Counted from the stretch's first letter, positions 26,395 to 35,692 are shown. The stretch: DNA of 64,000 bases from Bradyrhizobium sp. 186 (GCF_023101685.1 NZ_CP082164.1:6634001-6698000); one strand, 5' to 3'. A program made the numbers and translations. Notes: a model not told the origin generated them from the sequence alone.

Positions 26395-26490
26395 GTCGAA
26401 AAAACGGAAACCGAGCATTTCCGGGGATGCCCTTGTGGCACCGCGGCCATCCATTAAGTCTCGTCCATCCTCCCCATAGAGACCTGATCG

Positions 26491-27522
26491 ATGACCGCAC
26501 CGCTCGAATTCGGACTGGATACCTTTGGCGACGTCACCCAGGACGCCACCAGCGCCATGCTTTCGCATGCGCAGGTGATCCGCAACGTCGTCGACGAGGC
26601 GGTGCTGGCCGACGAGCTCGGCCTCGACTTCATCGGCCTCGGCGAGCACCACCGCGCCGATTTCGCGATCTCCTCGCCCGAGACGGTGCTGGCCGCGATC
26701 GCGGCGCGAACCAAGCGCATCCATCTTGGCTCGGCCGTGACGGTGTTGAGTTCGGACGATCCCATCCGCGTCTTCCAGCGCTTTGCCACGCTCGATGCGC
26801 TCTCGAGCGGACGTGCCGAAGTGATCCTTGGCCGCGGCTCCTTCACCGAATCCTTTCCCCTGTTCGGCTTCGACCTGCGGGCTTACGAGGCGCTGTTCGA
26901 GGAGAAGCTCGACCTGTTCACCGCGCTGCTGTCGCAGAAACCGGTGACCTGGGAAGGCAAGCTGCGGCCGCCGCTCAGGGATCAGCTGGTCTATCCGCCG
27001 GTCGAGCACGGCACGCTGAAGACATGGATCGGCGTCGGCGGCAGCCCGCAATCGGTGGTGCGCGCCGCGCATTACGATCTGCCGCTGATGCTTGCAATCA
27101 TCGGCGGCGATCCCGCGCGCTTTGCGCCGTTTGTCGATCTCTATCACCGCGCCTTCAAGGAGTTCGGCCGCCCCGCAAAGCCGATCGGCGTGCACTCGCC
27201 CGGCTACGTCGCCGAGATCGATGCGCAAGCGCGCGAGGAGCTATGGCCGGACTACAAGGCCATGCGCGACCGCATCGGCAAGGAGCGCGGCTGGCCGCCG
27301 ATGGGCCGCGACGAATTCATCAGCGAAGCCGAGCACGGCTCGCTCTATGTCGGCTCGCCGGAGACGGTCGCGAAAAAGGTCGCCGCAACCGCAAAGGCGC
27401 TTCATATTTCGCGGTTTCAGCTGAAGTATTCGGCAGGACCGCTGCCGCACGAGAAGCTGATGCGAAGCATCGAGCTCTACGGGCGCAAGGTGGTGCCGAT
27501 GGTCAGGGAGATGATGGGGTAG
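26491..27522 (+). CDS. LLM-class flavin-dependent oxidoreductase (luciferase-like)
   Basis: 343-residue bacterial-luciferase-type TIM barrel using FMNH2. Typical features: FIGLGEHHRADF, IHLGSAVTVLSSDDPIRVFQRFATLD, VILGRGSF and LYVGSPETVAKKV. Substrate unknown; the class includes alkanal, alkanesulfonate and xenobiotic monooxygenases. It stands alone, with 96 bp to the helicase gene upstream and tRNA-Tyr convergent downstream. Confidence 0.9.
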   Translation: MTAPLEFGLDTFGDVTQDATSAMLSHAQVIRNVVDEAVLADELGLDFIGLGEHHRADFAISSPETVLAAIAARTKRIHLGSAVTVLSSDDPIRVFQRFATLDALSSGRAEVILGRGSFTESFPLFGFDLRAYEALFEEKLDLFTALLSQKPVTWEGKLRPPLRDQLVYPPVEHGTLKTWIGVGGSPQSVVRAAHYDLPLMLAIIGGDPARFAPFVDLYHRAFKEFGRPAKPIGVHSPGYVAEIDAQAREELWPDYKAMRDRIGKERGWPPMGRDEFISEAEHGSLYVGSPETVAKKVAATAKALHISRFQLKYSAGPLPHEKLMRSIELYGRKVVPMVREMMG

Positions 27523-27588
27523 CGTTTGGCGCGACAACCCCGCCTGCGGGCTACGGCGTGGCAGCCTTCAGTAGCTTCGCGCGACAAT

Positions 27589-27620
27589 CATCTGTGCTGG
27601 CTTGCATCTGTGCTGGCTTG
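27589..27620 (+). repeat. Exact 16-bp tandem duplication
   Basis: CATCTGTGCTGGCTTG at 27589-27604 is repeated immediately at 27605-27620, between the luciferase-like gene and the 3' end of tRNA-Tyr. Probably replication slippage. Confidence 0.8.
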
Positions 27621-27642
27621 CCGAGCCGTAGCTCGCGAAGGA

Positions 27643-27728
27643 TGGTGGGGGAGGCAGGACTCGAACCTGCGAAGCCATAAGGCGGCTGATTTACAGTCAG
27701 CTCCCTTTGCCACTCGGGACACTCCCCC
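27643..27728 (-). tRNA. tRNA-Tyr (anticodon GTA)
   Basis: 86-nt type II tRNA on the minus strand: acceptor GGGGGAG, anticodon loop CTGTAAA, a long variable arm (CCGCCTTATGGCTTC), T arm GGTTCGAGTCC and encoded CCA at 27643-27645. The opposite strand gives the familiar false peptide GRQDSNLR. Confidence 0.95.
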
Positions 27729-27935
27729 CGCTCGACGGCAGCACAATCGGACCGGACCTTGCCGGCGACCGAAGACGGCCATGGAACGTGAAGGCCGCGA
27801 CAGCCCGGATAGGGGCGCGACCGGGCGCGTTTATGGGCGAAGCGGTGGGGCAAAGTCAACCGAGGCGAACAGCTAAAACCGCCCCTGATCGCACCCAAAT
27901 TGCCATATTCCGGAGCCCGTGACACAAGCGAGCCC

Positions 27936-28766
27936 ATGAAGGATCGAAAATTCACCCCCAAGGGCCCCCGCGGCGGCGCTAAGCCCTTCAACAGACCGGG
28001 AAAATCGGCCGGCCGGCCGGCCTGGCGCGACCGTGATTCGACATCCGAGGGGCCCGTCATCCTCTATGGCTGGCACACTGTCACCATGGCGCTCGCCAAT
28101 CCCCAGCGGCAGATCCGCAAGCTGACGCTGACCGAGAACGCCGCGCGGCGGCTCGCCGACGAGAACATCGAGACCCGCATCACGCCCGAGATCGTCCGGC
28201 CCCAGGAGATCGACCGCCTGCTCTCGCCCGACTCCGTGCACCAGGGCCTCCTGGCCGAGGCCGATCCCCTGCCCTCGCCTGACATCGAAACCTTGGAGCA
28301 GGAGGGCATCGTGCTGGTGCTCGACCAGATCACCGATCCACACAATGTCGGCGCGATCCTGCGATCGGCGGCGGCCTTCGCGGTGAAGGCGATCGTCACC
28401 ACCGCGCGCCACAGTCCGGAAGCAACCGGTGTGCTGGCGAAGGCCGCCTCCGGCGCGCTCGAGCTGGTGCCGATGGTCACGGTGCAAAACCTCGCCCGCG
28501 CGCTGACAGCGCTGGACGAACGCGGCTTCCAGACCGTCGGCCTCGACAGCCAGGGCAGCGAGGATTTGAGCGAGATCGCGCTGCGCGAGCCGCTCGCGCT
28601 CGTGCTCGGCGCCGAAGGAAAAGGTCTGCGGCAGTTGACGCGCGAGACCTGTAGCGTTGTGGCGCGGCTCGACATGCCCGGGGAGATCAAGAGCCTCAAC
28701 GTGTCGAACGCCGCCGTGCTCTCGCTCTATCTCGGCGCGAGTCGTCTGGGGCTGATGAAACGGTAG
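27936..28766 (+). CDS. rlmB: 23S rRNA (guanosine-2'-O-)-methyltransferase RlmB, TrmH/SPOUT family
   Basis: 276 residues from ATG 27936. A basic, glycine-rich N-terminal extension precedes the substrate-binding domain (VILYGWHTVTMALANP). The SPOUT knot motifs are clear: LDQITDPHNVGAILRSA, LVLGAEGKGL and IKSLNVSNAAVLSLYL. The family 2'-O-methylates a guanosine (E. coli G2251) in the 23S P loop. The neighbouring tRNA-Tyr supports a translation-related context. Confidence 0.93.
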   Translation: MKDRKFTPKGPRGGAKPFNRPGKSAGRPAWRDRDSTSEGPVILYGWHTVTMALANPQRQIRKLTLTENAARRLADENIETRITPEIVRPQEIDRLLSPDSVHQGLLAEADPLPSPDIETLEQEGIVLVLDQITDPHNVGAILRSAAAFAVKAIVTTARHSPEATGVLAKAASGALELVPMVTVQNLARALTALDERGFQTVGLDSQGSEDLSEIALREPLALVLGAEGKGLRQLTRETCSVVARLDMPGEIKSLNVSNAAVLSLYLGASRLGLMKR

Positions 28767-28773
28767 CGAAACA

Positions 28774-28808
28774 AAACGCCCGTCCGCATCACGCGGATGG
28801 GCGTTTTT
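28774..28808 (+). terminator. Rho-independent terminator after rlmB
   Basis: AAACGCCCGTCCGC pairs with GCGGATGGGCGTTT (one G-U/T mismatch) across a five-base loop, with T residues following. It lies 8 bp after the rlmB stop and also separates it from the convergent gene at 28830. Confidence 0.85.
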
Positions 28809-28829
28809 CTAATTCAACCGATCAGGCGA

Positions 28830-29348
28830 TCAGTAATAGCGGCGCAGCACGCGGTGGCCGCCATAGTACGGCGCGTGGCGCGGGGCGTAGCCATAGCGCG
28901 GGCCGTAACCGTAGTTGACGCGCGGCAGATAGCCCTGGCGCGGGCCGTAGCCGTAGCGATACGGACGGTAGTACGGGCGACGATAGGGATAGGCGGCCGG
29001 CGCTTCGACCGCGGCGGCGCGATAGCCATAACCATAGCCGTGCCCATAGCCATAGCCGCGGCCGTAGCCGTAATTGGCGGGCGCAACCACCGCGTCCTCA
29101 CGATAGGTCGGGTACGGCGCGAAGGCGCCCGGGCCGGTGTAGGTCGGGCCCTGGTTGACGTAGTAGTACTGGGTGGTCGGCTCGGCGAGGCGCTCATAGC
29201 CCCAGCCGCCATAGCCGCAGCCGGTGTTGCAGCCGGAATAGACCGGCGCGACCGGCTGGCACGGGTCGAAGCCGCAGGCCATGGCGGGTGTGGCCCCTGC
29301 AATCATCACGGCAGCCGCCGCGACCAGTCCCGAAATCATCTGACGCAT
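28830..29348 (-). CDS. Secreted glycine/tyrosine-rich repeat protein
   Basis: 172 residues with a signal peptide (MISGLVAAAAVMIAGATPAMA). The mature protein begins with a Cys-containing segment (CGFDPCQPV, CNTGCGYGG) and becomes low-complexity: runs of YGYGRGYGYGHGYGYGYR and PYYRPYRYGYG. Four early Cys could make two disulphides. Tyr/Gly/Arg-rich exported proteins are frequent in Bradyrhizobium; adhesion or envelope roles are guesses. No family recognised. Confidence 0.8.
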   Translation of the reverse strand: MRQMISGLVAAAAVMIAGATPAMACGFDPCQPVAPVYSGCNTGCGYGGWGYERLAEPTTQYYYVNQGPTYTGPGAFAPYPTYREDAVVAPANYGYGRGYGYGHGYGYGYRAAAVEAPAAYPYRRPYYRPYRYGYGPRQGYLPRVNYGYGPRYGYAPRHAPYYGGHRVLRRYY

Positions 29349-29386
29349 TACTCTCTCCTGTTGATTTTCGTTTGTTGGATTTGACG

Positions 29387-29872
29387 TTAACCGGGTGGCC
29401 TGCCGGGCCCCTCGGCACGCGGCCGTGGCCGACGATGCTGCGGATTGACGTTGATCTCAGGCGCAAAGATCACCGGCGGCGGATCGGCGGGAACGTCCAT
29501 CTGCGCCGGCAGCGGCGCGGATTGCGCCCCCCAGCTCCGGTAATAGCTTTCCGCCGGCTGCGGCAATTTGCGGTTCGCAGGCGGCTCGACCTCAAGGCGG
29601 CCGTAGCCGGGCCGCAATCCAAGCGTCGGATAATAGTGACCGACATCGGAGGGCTGCCGCTCGGCGACGTAACGCCCGCCATAGATCGTCGGCTGCACCT
29701 GCACGTTCTTGCCCAGGCCCCAGACACCTTCGATGACGGTATAGGATGCATCGATGCCGTTGATGATGATGGGCACACCGGGACGGCCGGGAACGACGAT
29801 ATCGAAGCCGCCGCCGGCAAGCGCCGTCGCGGGCAGTCCGATCAGAAAGGCTGCGAGCGCCAAAGCGCGCAT
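29387..29872 (-). CDS. Secreted hypothetical protein, proline-rich
   Basis: 161 residues from the Met at 29872, which begins a good signal peptide (MRALALAAFLIGLPATALA); a Met nine codons upstream is possible but less likely. The mature part carries FDIVVPGRPGVPIIINGIDA, GRYVAERQPSDVGHYYPT and a Pro/Arg-rich tail. The same orientation and 38-bp spacing from the Gly/Tyr-rich protein downstream suggest co-transcription. No family recognised. Confidence 0.78.
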   Translation of the reverse strand: MRALALAAFLIGLPATALAGGGFDIVVPGRPGVPIIINGIDASYTVIEGVWGLGKNVQVQPTIYGGRYVAERQPSDVGHYYPTLGLRPGYGRLEVEPPANRKLPQPAESYYRSWGAQSAPLPAQMDVPADPPPVIFAPEINVNPQHRRPRPRAEGPGRPPG

Positions 29873-30156
29873 GGCGGGATCCCGGTTGTTCCGGAACACA
29901 ACCTATCCGATCACGACGCAGAGAGGGTTAAGGCCGATTGACCAGTTTCCGGTAAGCCTAACGTGTAAGGATCGCCTGCCGCTCAAATGCTGCAAAGCAC
30001 ACTAGCGAAGCGTTAACGGCCCGCGGGCTCCCGGCCGGACCCGTTCCGCTCGCTCACATCCCTTTGACCGATGCAGCAGAAAATCAGGCTGTTGCGCCGG
30101 AACGTCCGCCGCCTTGCGCGTTTAGCTCCCGTCAATCACAACGGGAGCCAACAACC

Positions 30157-30618
30157 ATGAGCATCAAACTCCTCGGCGCCGTGGCGATCGCCGCGACTAC
30201 ACTCGCTGCGCCGGCCATGGCGCAGGCGGTGATCAACAATCCAGGGCGCTGCGCAGCGCAAATCCCCAATGCCAATTGCCAGAACCTCGGACCGGGAAAT
30301 CCGTACACCGACAACGGCTATCGGCAACGCCGCGTGAGCTACCGCCAGGGCAATGGCGACTGGAACAACGACTGGAACAGGAGCCGTACCGGCTTCTGGC
30401 CGACCGACGTCGCGGCCGGCGTCGCCGGCGCCGCGATCGGCACGGCGGGTGCGATCGCCACCGCCCCGGCCCGCGCCTGGGACAACAGCTACGCCTACGA
30501 CAATTCGTGGGACAATCGCGGCTGGGACAGCCGCAGCTATGCCGAGCGTAACGGCTTCGTCTGCACGCCCGGCACCTTCTTCAAGGGCGAGGACGGCCGC
30601 CGGCACCTTTGCCAATAG
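30157..30618 (+). CDS. Secreted hypothetical protein
   Basis: 153 residues. The ATG at 30157 follows GGGAG and opens a signal peptide ending APAMAQA. The mature protein is rich in Asn, Trp, Asp and Arg (DWNNDWNRSR, NSYAYDNSWDNRGWD), has one glycine/alanine-rich hydrophobic stretch (VAAGVAGAAIGTAGAIA) and ends with a Cys pair (FVCTPGTFFKG, HLCQ). The C-terminus suggests a small disulphide-linked knob. Function unknown. Confidence 0.8.
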   Translation: MSIKLLGAVAIAATTLAAPAMAQAVINNPGRCAAQIPNANCQNLGPGNPYTDNGYRQRRVSYRQGNGDWNNDWNRSRTGFWPTDVAAGVAGAAIGTAGAIATAPARAWDNSYAYDNSWDNRGWDSRSYAERNGFVCTPGTFFKGEDGRRHLCQ

Positions 30619-30642
30619 GCCGGTCTAGTTCGAGCGCGACAG

Positions 30643-30671
30643 AACAGGCGGCCTTCGGGCCGCCTGTTTCA
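30643..30671 (+). terminator. Rho-independent terminator
   Basis: AACAGGCGGCC and GGCCGCCTGTT form a perfect stem (30643-30653/30658-30668) around CTTCG-like loop bases, followed by TTC. It lies 24 bp after the stop of the secreted protein gene. Confidence 0.75.
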
Positions 30672-30781
30672 TGCCCGCGATAGGTCGCGGGTTCTGGCAC
30701 TTTCTAACCAAGTCTGGTATTGCGACGCGCGGGCACGGACAGCCCCGGCGCATGCCGGCCCCCGCCCCGCTTTCCAGCGTC

Positions 30782-30856
30782 GCCGGCTTAGCTCAGCGGT
30801 AGAGCAGCGGTTTTGTAAACCGAAGGTCGGGGGTTCAATCCCCTCAGCCGGCACCA
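30782..30856 (+). tRNA. tRNA-Thr (anticodon TGT)
   Basis: GCCGGCT acceptor, D arm TAGCTCAGCGGTAGAGCA, anticodon loop TTTGTAA with TGT, T arm GGTTCAATCC and encoded CCA at 30854-30856. All four arms pair. The complementary strand gives the false peptide GIEPPTFGLQNRCSTAELS. Confidence 0.95.
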
Positions 30857-31062
30857 GCGCTTGAGGTGGAAACCTCAGTTTGAATTCTTCGGCGCGCTGC
30901 TTTGCTGGACGTGCACGACGGCAGCGCCGTTGATGTCGACCCAGGCGTGTTTCGACTGCTCGAACACCGATCTGATCGGCGGCGGAAAATTTGGCTCCGC
31001 TATCGCGCCAACAGCAACGCCGATCGCTGTCGTGGGAACGCAGCGCGATCGCCACCACGTCC

Positions 31063-32901
31063 TCATTGCCTCCCGACCTCGAACGCCAGCAGCACGTTGC
31101 CGGCGACGCCGCTCCATTGGCCGTAGCCGGAATTGGTGTAGAGCATGCCGTCCACGACGACCGGACCCGGACCGTCGATCGCGCCGCCATGGGCGGGGAC
31201 GCCGTTCACGGCGGCGTAGTCCTGCGCGGTGTCGAACTCCCACAAGAGCTTGCCGTCTGCGGTCGCGTAGGCGCGCAGGAATCCGCTGACGCTGCCGGAG
31301 AACACGACGCCGGGGATCACGCTGACCGCGGCCGATAGCGCGGGGCTGCATTGCGGGCGATCGCCGCATGGGACCGGCGGTACTTCCATCGCAATTTTTC
31401 CGCTGGCGAGATCGAGGCCGAACAGGCCGCCGCCTTGCGTGGAGTCGAGGCGCCTTGTGCCGTCGCGCAGGAAACGCACGTCGGAATTGGCGACATAGAT
31501 GCGATCCTGATCGGCCGCCGAGCCCCATTCGCTGCCGCCGAGCGCGCCGCCCTTCCCGACCCGCGTCTGCCACAGGATCTTGCCGCCATCGTCGGGATCG
31601 AGCGCGTGCACGACGCCGGATTTCTGCGCGATGACGAGCATCCGCCTGCCATCGCGCAAGGTTGCAAGGATCGGCGACTGGCCGAAATCGTGATCAGGCC
31701 CGTGATCCTCCGGACAGTTGGTCTTGTCCGCGCTGAAGCACGCCACGACATAGGCATCCTTCGGTGTCGCCTGCTGCTTCCACAACAGCTTTCCCGTCGC
31801 AAGGTCGAATGCGAGGATCGCGTCGCTGGTTGCGGTTGGCGGGTTTGAATAGGAATTGCTGGTCGCGACATAGATTGCGCTGCGCTTCGCGTCGATCGTC
31901 GGCGCCGACCAGATCGCGGCACCGGACGGTCCGAACAGCTGCGTGCCCCTGGCATTCTTGCCGGTCGGATGCGGCACTTCGGGGATGGTGTAGGCCTGCC
32001 AGATCGGCTTGCCGGTCGCGGCCTCCAGCGCCACCACGCTGCCGCGGAAGCTGCAGCATTCGTAAGTGGCTTGCGATCCGGCGGCTTCCTCGAGCGAGGA
32101 GACCGGAACGTAGAGCACGCCGGAATGCAGCACCGGCGCGCCGGTGATACGCGCGGCGGCGTGCTCCTCGACCTTCGCCTTCCAGATCAGCGCGCCGGTC
32201 ACTGCGTTCACGGCATAGGCATTGGCGCGCAGATCGCCGAAGAAGATCGCGAACTGATCGGTGCTGGGAAGCGGTGCCAACGTGATCGCGGCGCGCACCG
32301 CTGCATCGGTTGCGAACGTCCACAGCGTGCAGCCGCTCTTCGCGTCCAGCGCATGCACTTTGCGATCGGTGCCGCCGATGAACAACAGGCCGCCCACGAT
32401 TGTCGGCGGAGCAAAGGACACCGAGGCGCCAGGAAATGCATAAGCCCATTTCAGCCGCAGGCGCGGCACCTGGTCCGCCGAGAGCCCTGCCATGTCGACC
32501 GGCTGAAAGCGGCTGTTGTTGAGATCGACGCCCCATCCGTTCCAGCGCGGACCATCGAGCGGTAGCGGAAAGCCGCCGACTTGCTGCGTGCAACGTCCCT
32601 GCGCATCGGCTGCGGCACCGCTGGTCGCAGCCTTGCCGGTGACGAAGGCGGCAATAGTACGGCGCTCCTCGTCGCTGCGCTCCTTCGCCATCGCCGCCAT
32701 GCTGCCGGAGGTCAGCGCCGCCAGCACATGCTCGAACGACATCGCCTGGATGGCGCTACGCGCCGGCACGCGGCTCTGGGCTTCACTGGCGTCGTGACAT
32801 TGCGCGCAATGTGTTGCGTAGAGCGCAGCGCCGTCCTGCTGTGCCATCGCTGGAGAACAACACCAGACCAACATGGCGGCTGCGACGGCGCTCAGCTTCA
32901 T
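31063..32901 (-). CDS. Cytochrome c/PQQ-dependent dehydrogenase, polyvinyl-alcohol-dehydrogenase-like
   Basis: 612 residues from ATG 32901, which starts a signal peptide (MKLSAVAAAMLVWCCSPAMA). A short cytochrome c domain follows at once (THCAQCH heme motif near residue 30), then an eight-bladed-type PQQ beta-propeller with repeated blade ends such as KVHALDAKSGCTLW, GSVVALEAATGKPIW, AILAFDLATGKLLW and FLRAYATADGKLLW. The order heme c then propeller matches polyvinyl alcohol dehydrogenases. It would act in the periplasm, oxidising secondary alcohols and passing electrons via its heme. It stands alone, with no PQQ biosynthesis genes nearby. Confidence 0.88.
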   Translation of the reverse strand: MKLSAVAAAMLVWCCSPAMAQQDGAALYATHCAQCHDASEAQSRVPARSAIQAMSFEHVLAALTSGSMAAMAKERSDEERRTIAAFVTGKAATSGAAADAQGRCTQQVGGFPLPLDGPRWNGWGVDLNNSRFQPVDMAGLSADQVPRLRLKWAYAFPGASVSFAPPTIVGGLLFIGGTDRKVHALDAKSGCTLWTFATDAAVRAAITLAPLPSTDQFAIFFGDLRANAYAVNAVTGALIWKAKVEEHAAARITGAPVLHSGVLYVPVSSLEEAAGSQATYECCSFRGSVVALEAATGKPIWQAYTIPEVPHPTGKNARGTQLFGPSGAAIWSAPTIDAKRSAIYVATSNSYSNPPTATSDAILAFDLATGKLLWKQQATPKDAYVVACFSADKTNCPEDHGPDHDFGQSPILATLRDGRRMLVIAQKSGVVHALDPDDGGKILWQTRVGKGGALGGSEWGSAADQDRIYVANSDVRFLRDGTRRLDSTQGGGLFGLDLASGKIAMEVPPVPCGDRPQCSPALSAAVSVIPGVVFSGSVSGFLRAYATADGKLLWEFDTAQDYAAVNGVPAHGGAIDGPGPVVVDGMLYTNSGYGQWSGVAGNVLLAFEVGRQ

Positions 32902-33003
32902 AGCGGGCTCCGGCAATGTCAGCTTGACACGAGATCGCTTCACACAACCCAAAGTGTATCCTTAGTGCGATCCCGGAGGCAATTGAAGTTCCGTATGCGC
33001 CTG

Positions 33004-33366
33004 TCACACGTTCGTGGCAATGCGGGCAAAATCGGGCAGTTCATCCAGCCGCCACAGCCCGAGGCTCTTGTCGCGCCAGCCGCCGTCGTCCTCATCGCAA
33101 CGCTCATTGATCAGCGCGCGCGGCGCGGGCCAGTTGAACGGCGCCCTCTCCATGTTCAGCGCACGCCAGTTGCCGTCCTCGCAATCCCGATTTGCATCCC
33201 ATTCGGGAAATGTCGTGACGAGGACGAATTGCGCGCCGCGTCCGAAATATCGTTGAGGCGAGACGCGTCGCGTCACCTTCTCTGCCCCCAGCCGTCGCTG
33301 GGTTGATCTTCGGGAATGGATGTTTGCCGCGGGGACAGCTACTACCAATATTGGATCAGAGTTCAA
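33004..33366 (-). CDS. Hypothetical protein
   Basis: 120 residues from an ATG at 33366; the frame is open to 33471 but that part would overlap the plus-strand small gene. The C-terminal half looks like real protein (FVLVTTFPEWDANRDCEDGN, WRDKSLGLWRLDELPDF), with many Trp and Asp. No family recognised and no signal peptide from this start. Moderate confidence that it is a gene. Confidence 0.5.
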   Translation of the reverse strand: MNSDPILVVAVPAANIHSRRSTQRRLGAEKVTRRVSPQRYFGRGAQFVLVTTFPEWDANRDCEDGNWRALNMERAPFNWPAPRALINERCDEDDGGWRDKSLGLWRLDELPDFARIATNV

Positions 33367-33388
33367 CATCAGGTAGCATGCGCGTCCC

Positions 33389-33502
33389 ATGCGCCCCACT
33401 ACCGCCCGAGAGAAGGCCAGGATCGCTGCCGGCGCGGCTGCGGCCGTCGTCATGACGGCCGTGCTGTTCACAATCGCGCTCAGCTTCCTGCTGGCGCGGT
33501 AG
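33389..33502 (+). CDS. Predicted 37-residue single-span membrane protein
   Basis: ATG to TAG, MRPTTAREKARIAAGAAAAV then VMTAVLFTIALSFLLAR. A short basic head is followed by an approximately 22-residue hydrophobic helix. The arrangement of charged head, one helix and Arg end is typical of regulatory small membrane proteins. No clear ribosome site. Confidence 0.5.
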   Translation: MRPTTAREKARIAAGAAAAVVMTAVLFTIALSFLLAR

Positions 33503-33541
33503 ATATTTGCTGGCGCGGCGGACCGATGCCGCCGCGCAAAC

Positions 33542-35239
33542 TTACGCGGCGCGCACCGTCGAGAGGAATTTCCCGACTTCGTCCTTCAGCCGGTTGCTGT
33601 CGGTCGCGAGCATCTTCGCGGTCGAGAGCACCTGCGAGGAGGCCGAGCCGGTCTCGGCCGCACCGCGCTGCACGTCGGCGATATTGGTGGAGACCCGCTG
33701 GGTGCCGTGGGCCGCCTGCTGCACGTTGCGGGCAATCTCCTGGGTCGCGGCGCCCTGCTCCTCGACGGCCGCAGCAATGGTCGAGGACACCTCCGACAAC
33801 CGCTCGATCGTCGCGGAGATATCCCGGATGGCGCTCACCGACTCCTGGGTCGCGGTCTGGATGCCGGAAATCTGCTGGCTGATCTCGCCGGTCGCCTTCG
33901 CGGTCTGCTCGGCCAGCGTCTTTACCTCGGAGGCGACGACCGCGAAGCCGCGTCCGGCTTCGCCGGCGCGCGCCGCCTCGATCGTGGCGTTGAGTGCCAA
34001 GAGATTGGTCTGGCCGGCAATGGTGTTGATCAGCTCGACGACGTCGCCGATCCGCGTCGCTGCGACCGAGAGCTCGCTGACCCGCTCGGTCGTGGTGCGG
34101 GCCTGGTTGACGGCCTCGCTCGCCATCCGCGCCGATTCCTGCACCTGCCGGCTGATCTCGTTGACCGAGGAGGACAGTTCTTCCGTGGCAGTCGCGACCG
34201 ATTGCACGTTGCCGGTGGCTTCACCCGAAGCGGCCACGACGACCGAGGTCAGCTCCTGCGCGCGCTGCGCGGTGGTTGCCAGCGTCGAGGACGACGCTTC
34301 GAGCTCGGTGGATGCGGATCCCACCGTCTCGATGATCTCGCCAACCGCCCGTTCGAAGCCGTCGGCAAGATTGACCATGTCGCGCCGGCGCTGCTCGGCG
34401 GCCTGCTGCTCGACTTCCGCCTGCGCCGCCTTGAGCCGCTCCACTTCGAGCGCGTTTGTCTTGAACACTTCCACCGTCTTGGCCATGTCGCCGATCTCGT
34501 CGCGGCGGTCCTTCTCCGGCACTTCGGTCTTGAGATCGTTGCGGGCAAGGCCCTCCATGGCGAGCTTGAGCCGGGCGATCGGCCGGGACATCGCATTGAG
34601 GCCGATGAAGAACGCGATCGCAATGCCGACGATCAGGCCGCTGGCGCTGACGCCGATCACGGTCCAGGTCGCAGATCTGGCGTCGCGATTGATGGCTTCC
34701 TTGCGCTTGGACACCGCCTGGGCCGTCTCGGTCACGAATTGGGCGATGCGCGCCAGGGCAGCATCCATCAGCGGGTCGCACTCCTTGTGCGCACGTTCGG
34801 CTGCCTTGGCATTCTCTTCGATGCTGCTTGCCTGTGTACCGTCGGTGAGCACCGGATCGCAGCCGGCGAAAACAGCCTTCAACTGATCACCGATGCCCTT
34901 GATCTCCTTCGCCCGCGTCGCATCGTCCTGCTCGGCTGCTTCCAGAAACTTGGCGATGCCGTCGCGATTTTCCTTCGCGACCTTGAAGCGCTTGGTGTTG
35001 CCAGCTTCGGTCGCCTCGGTGAAGATCGCGTAGAGCGCCGCATGATAGGTCTCGGCCCGACGCTGGGCGCGCGTGAGGTTGAGTGCCGCCGATTGCGCGG
35101 CAGAGAGGTCGGCAAACCCGTCGACGGTCGCGGAGAGTTCGCGCGTGCCGAAGCCGGCGACGGCGACCATCGCACATCCCATCACGGCCACGATCAGTGC
35201 AACCTTCCACACGATTTTCAGATTGTTCAAAAAGCTCAT
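33542..35239 (-). CDS. Methyl-accepting chemotaxis protein
   Basis: 565 residues from ATG 35239, preceded by a GGGA site; the longer frame to 35329 adds a tail without signal character. Layout: membrane helix 1 ([18 protein letters not shown]), a helical periplasmic sensor domain with two Cys ([15 protein letters not shown]), membrane helix 2 ([20 protein letters not shown]), HAMP, then the signalling domain with the conserved hairpin [20 protein letters not shown] followed by [16 protein letters not shown]. It relays ligand sensing to CheA/CheW, which are not in this window. No C-terminal CheR-docking pentapeptide is seen. Confidence 0.93.
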   Translation of the reverse strand: MSFLNNLKIVWKVALIVAVMGCAMVAVAGFGTRELSATVDGFADLSAAQSAALNLTRAQRRAETYHAALYAIFTEATEAGNTKRFKVAKENRDGIAKFLEAAEQDDATRAKEIKGIGDQLKAVFAGCDPVLTDGTQASSIEENAKAAERAHKECDPLMDAALARIAQFVTETAQAVSKRKEAINRDARSATWTVIGVSASGLIVGIAIAFFIGLNAMSRPIARLKLAMEGLARNDLKTEVPEKDRRDEIGDMAKTVEVFKTNALEVERLKAAQAEVEQQAAEQRRRDMVNLADGFERAVGEIIETVGSASTELEASSSTLATTAQRAQELTSVVVAASGEATGNVQSVATATEELSSSVNEISRQVQESARMASEAVNQARTTTERVSELSVAATRIGDVVELINTIAGQTNLLALNATIEAARAGEAGRGFAVVASEVKTLAEQTAKATGEISQQISGIQTATQESVSAIRDISATIERLSEVSSTIAAAVEEQGAATQEIARNVQQAAHGTQRVSTNIADVQRGAAETGSASSQVLSTAKMLATDSNRLKDEVGKFLSTVRAA

Positions 35240-35467
35240 TCCCAGCCGTCCAATGATTATTCGGTCCGAGCGACCGAAGCAGTCCCAGTGACGGCATTGG
35301 AACCGGCGGACGTTAAGAATTGATGCCAAATGACACGGCTAGCTTACGGAAAAATAACCATCCGGCTCTGTCGATAAGCCTCGCGCAAGCTTCGACCTCT
35401 TTTTGAAGCACGCGATCTGGCCATCGCGAGCCCGGAACCAACCAAGAGTCTCGCTCGTTCTTGGCCC

Positions 35468-35689
35468 ATGCAGATCAGGGAAGAAAACCGAAACATGTTC
35501 TTGCTGGCGGCGGTGACACTGTGCTGCACCGTGGTGGCCGGCACGTTTGTGCTGTTCGAGCCGGTGGTCGCGGGGCAGGCTCCGGAGAAGCGGGTTGCCG
35601 AGAACAGGCCGATCGATGCTACCGCCGAGGTGCCGGTCCGGGTGGTCGGCGCACCGTTCGTGCCCAACGTCAATCCGCGCGCGCGATAG
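35468..35689 (+). CDS. Small hypothetical protein with one membrane segment
   Basis: 73 residues; an internal Met at residue 10 (MFLLAAVTLCCTVVAGTFVL) could also be the start. One N-terminal hydrophobic segment, then a polar tail with PVRVVGAPFVPNVNPRAR. No family recognised. Divergent from the chemotaxis receptor and convergent with the next gene, stops 4 bp apart. Confidence 0.6.
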   Translation: MQIREENRNMFLLAAVTLCCTVVAGTFVLFEPVVAGQAPEKRVAENRPIDATAEVPVRVVGAPFVPNVNPRAR

Positions 35690-35692
35690 GGC

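Noticed and set aside
27526..27876. Plus-strand ORF containing GRQDSNLRSHKAADLQS
   Set aside because: Antisense reading of tRNA-Tyr, not a protein.
30875..31066. Minus-strand tail ending WVDINGAAVVHVQQSSAPKNSN as a possible 60-residue gene
   Set aside because: Looks protein-like, but it has no recognised family and its Met overlaps the dehydrogenase end; support too thin for a feature.
30669..31190. Minus-strand ORF containing EGIEPPTFGLQNRCS
   Set aside because: Antisense reading of tRNA-Thr joined to the tail region of the PQQ dehydrogenase.
33507..35323. Two long plus-strand ORFs opposite the chemotaxis receptor
   Set aside because: Composition follows from the GC-rich receptor gene on the other strand; no domain in either.
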